Below are positions 55,306 to 55,692 of a DNA stretch of 55,692 nt, piece after piece. This stretch comes from Rubellimicrobium mesophilum DSM 19309. Its GTDB lineage: Bacteria > Pseudomonadota > Alphaproteobacteria > Rhodobacterales > Rhodobacteraceae. The translations under genes and the position numbers were made by a program. Position 1 is the stretch's first letter; each line of letters starts with the position of its first letter. The notes below the pieces were generated by a model. That model worked only from the letters and a program-made list of their open reading frames with translations. It searched no databases and had not been told where the DNA came from. The stretch spans positions 1 to 55,692 of the forward strand of contig NZ_KK088568.1 of assembly GCF_000600335.2 (NCBI RefSeq), read 5' to 3'.

Positions 55306-55372
55306 GTAAGGCCTCCGACCGATTCCACCAACTCAACAATTGCAACGGGCTGTAACACAGGGCCCAACGACG

Positions 55373-55399
55373 AAGGGCCGCCCGGGGGGGACGGCCCTT
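55373..55399 (-). terminator. Terminator-like hairpin after ftsZ
   Basis: AAGGGCCG (55373-55380) pairs with CGGCCCTT (55392-55399), with an 11-base loop. On the minus strand it stands about 20 bases after the ftsZ stop and is followed by CGTCGTTGG rather than a T-run. Confidence 0.6.
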
Positions 55400-55419
55400 C
55401 CACTCGATATCGGCCGGAT

Positions 55420-55692
55420 TCAGTTCGCCTGGCGACGCAGGAAAGCCGGGATGTCGGCGCGCTCCTGCTCGGCGTCGGGCTGGGCCTCGTAGCGGGGCTG
55501 TGGGCGCGGAGCCGGGGCACCACCGCCAGCCGCCTGGGCCGGAGCCTCGCCGCTGGGCTGGCCCGTCATCCTGTTGATGAGCGAGTTGATCCCGAATCGG
55601 GGCTTGTCGGCCTGCGGGGCGGGAGCGGCGGCCGGGCTCGCGCTGCGCGGCGGCTCGGCGCCACGGGCCTCGGCGGCGCGGTTCGCCATGGC
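55420..55692 (-). CDS. ftsZ: Cell division protein FtsZ, C-terminal tail (5' part outside window)
   Basis: The last 90 codons of FtsZ. The region is the disordered, Pro/Ala-rich linker of alphaproteobacterial FtsZ (residues PRFGINSLINRMTGQPSG within it are also commonly conserved), ending in the conserved C-terminal peptide ADIPAFLRRQAN, which binds FtsA, ZipA-like and MinC-type partners. The GTPase domain is beyond the window. It lies upstream of lpxC, with about 157 bases between and a hairpin after its stop, as in relatives. Confidence 0.95.
   Translation of the reverse strand, partial: AMANRAAEARGAEPPRSASPAAAPAPQADKPRFGINSLINRMTGQPSGEAPAQAAGGGAPAPRPQPRYEAQPDAEQERADIPAFLRRQAN

Overview
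This window is a piece of chromosome from a very GC-rich alphaproteobacterium, most likely a member of the Rhodobacteraceae (Roseobacter/Rhodobacter group). The FtsZ tail ending IPAFLRRQAN, the ftsZ-lpxC-bamD-recN neighbourhood, the bolA / J-domain / cobS / cobT neighbourhood of aerobic cobalamin synthesis, a pntAB transhydrogenase and the overall gene style all point that way; the genus cannot be fixed from sequence alone. No rRNA, tRNA, CRISPR array, prophage or insertion sequence was seen. No stretch longer than 300 bases lacks a gene.

Layout. 1-3514: end of moaA, then an overlapping run of waaA (Kdo transferase), a polysaccharide pyruvyl transferase and a GT29 sialyltransferase-like gene, probably a surface glycan (LPS core) unit. 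3729-10976: an M20D amidohydrolase opposite a complete peptide-type ABC transporter operon (two ATPases, solute-binding protein, two permeases). 11133-18924: a DUF3052-like gene, an ornithine-decarboxylase-type enzyme with a structured leader, rluE, a small stress-type protein, pntBA, a membrane methyltransferase and kynureninase. 19195-25860: sugar isomerase, GFA protein, three SRPBCC proteins (two with an ArsR regulator), a glutamine-amidotransferase-like hydrolase, malate synthase G and a small membrane protein. 25960-33811: pepN, an acyltransferase, two tandem lytic transglycosylases, gatB, a DUF4177 protein, bolA. 33903-42825: J-domain protein, cobS and cobT, separated by accessory genes (ECF sigma/anti-sigma pair, LysR plus sulfotransferase, cupin, flavin reductase). 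42825-46437: Xaa-Pro aminopeptidase and recN. 46490-53235: a self-contained sugar-acid catabolic cluster (aldo/keto reductase, BtpA/SgcQ protein, M42/SgcX-type peptidase, FGGY kinase, GntR regulator, UxaA-type dehydratase). 53360-55692: bamD, lpxC and the end of ftsZ.

What stands out. (1) The 46.5-53.2 kb cluster lies exactly between recN and bamD, normally neighbours, and carries two matching candidate GntR operators; it is the best candidate for an undescribed pathway. (2) An 88-bp intergenic repeat occurs three times, each time between convergent genes and ending in a CtrA-like TTAA-N7-TTAAC box. (3) Eight genes carry single-base frameshifts, nearly all at G/C runs and including the essential lpxC, so sequence error is more likely than gene decay. 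(4) A bacterial GT29-like enzyme with L, S and VS sialyl motifs sits beside the Kdo transferase.
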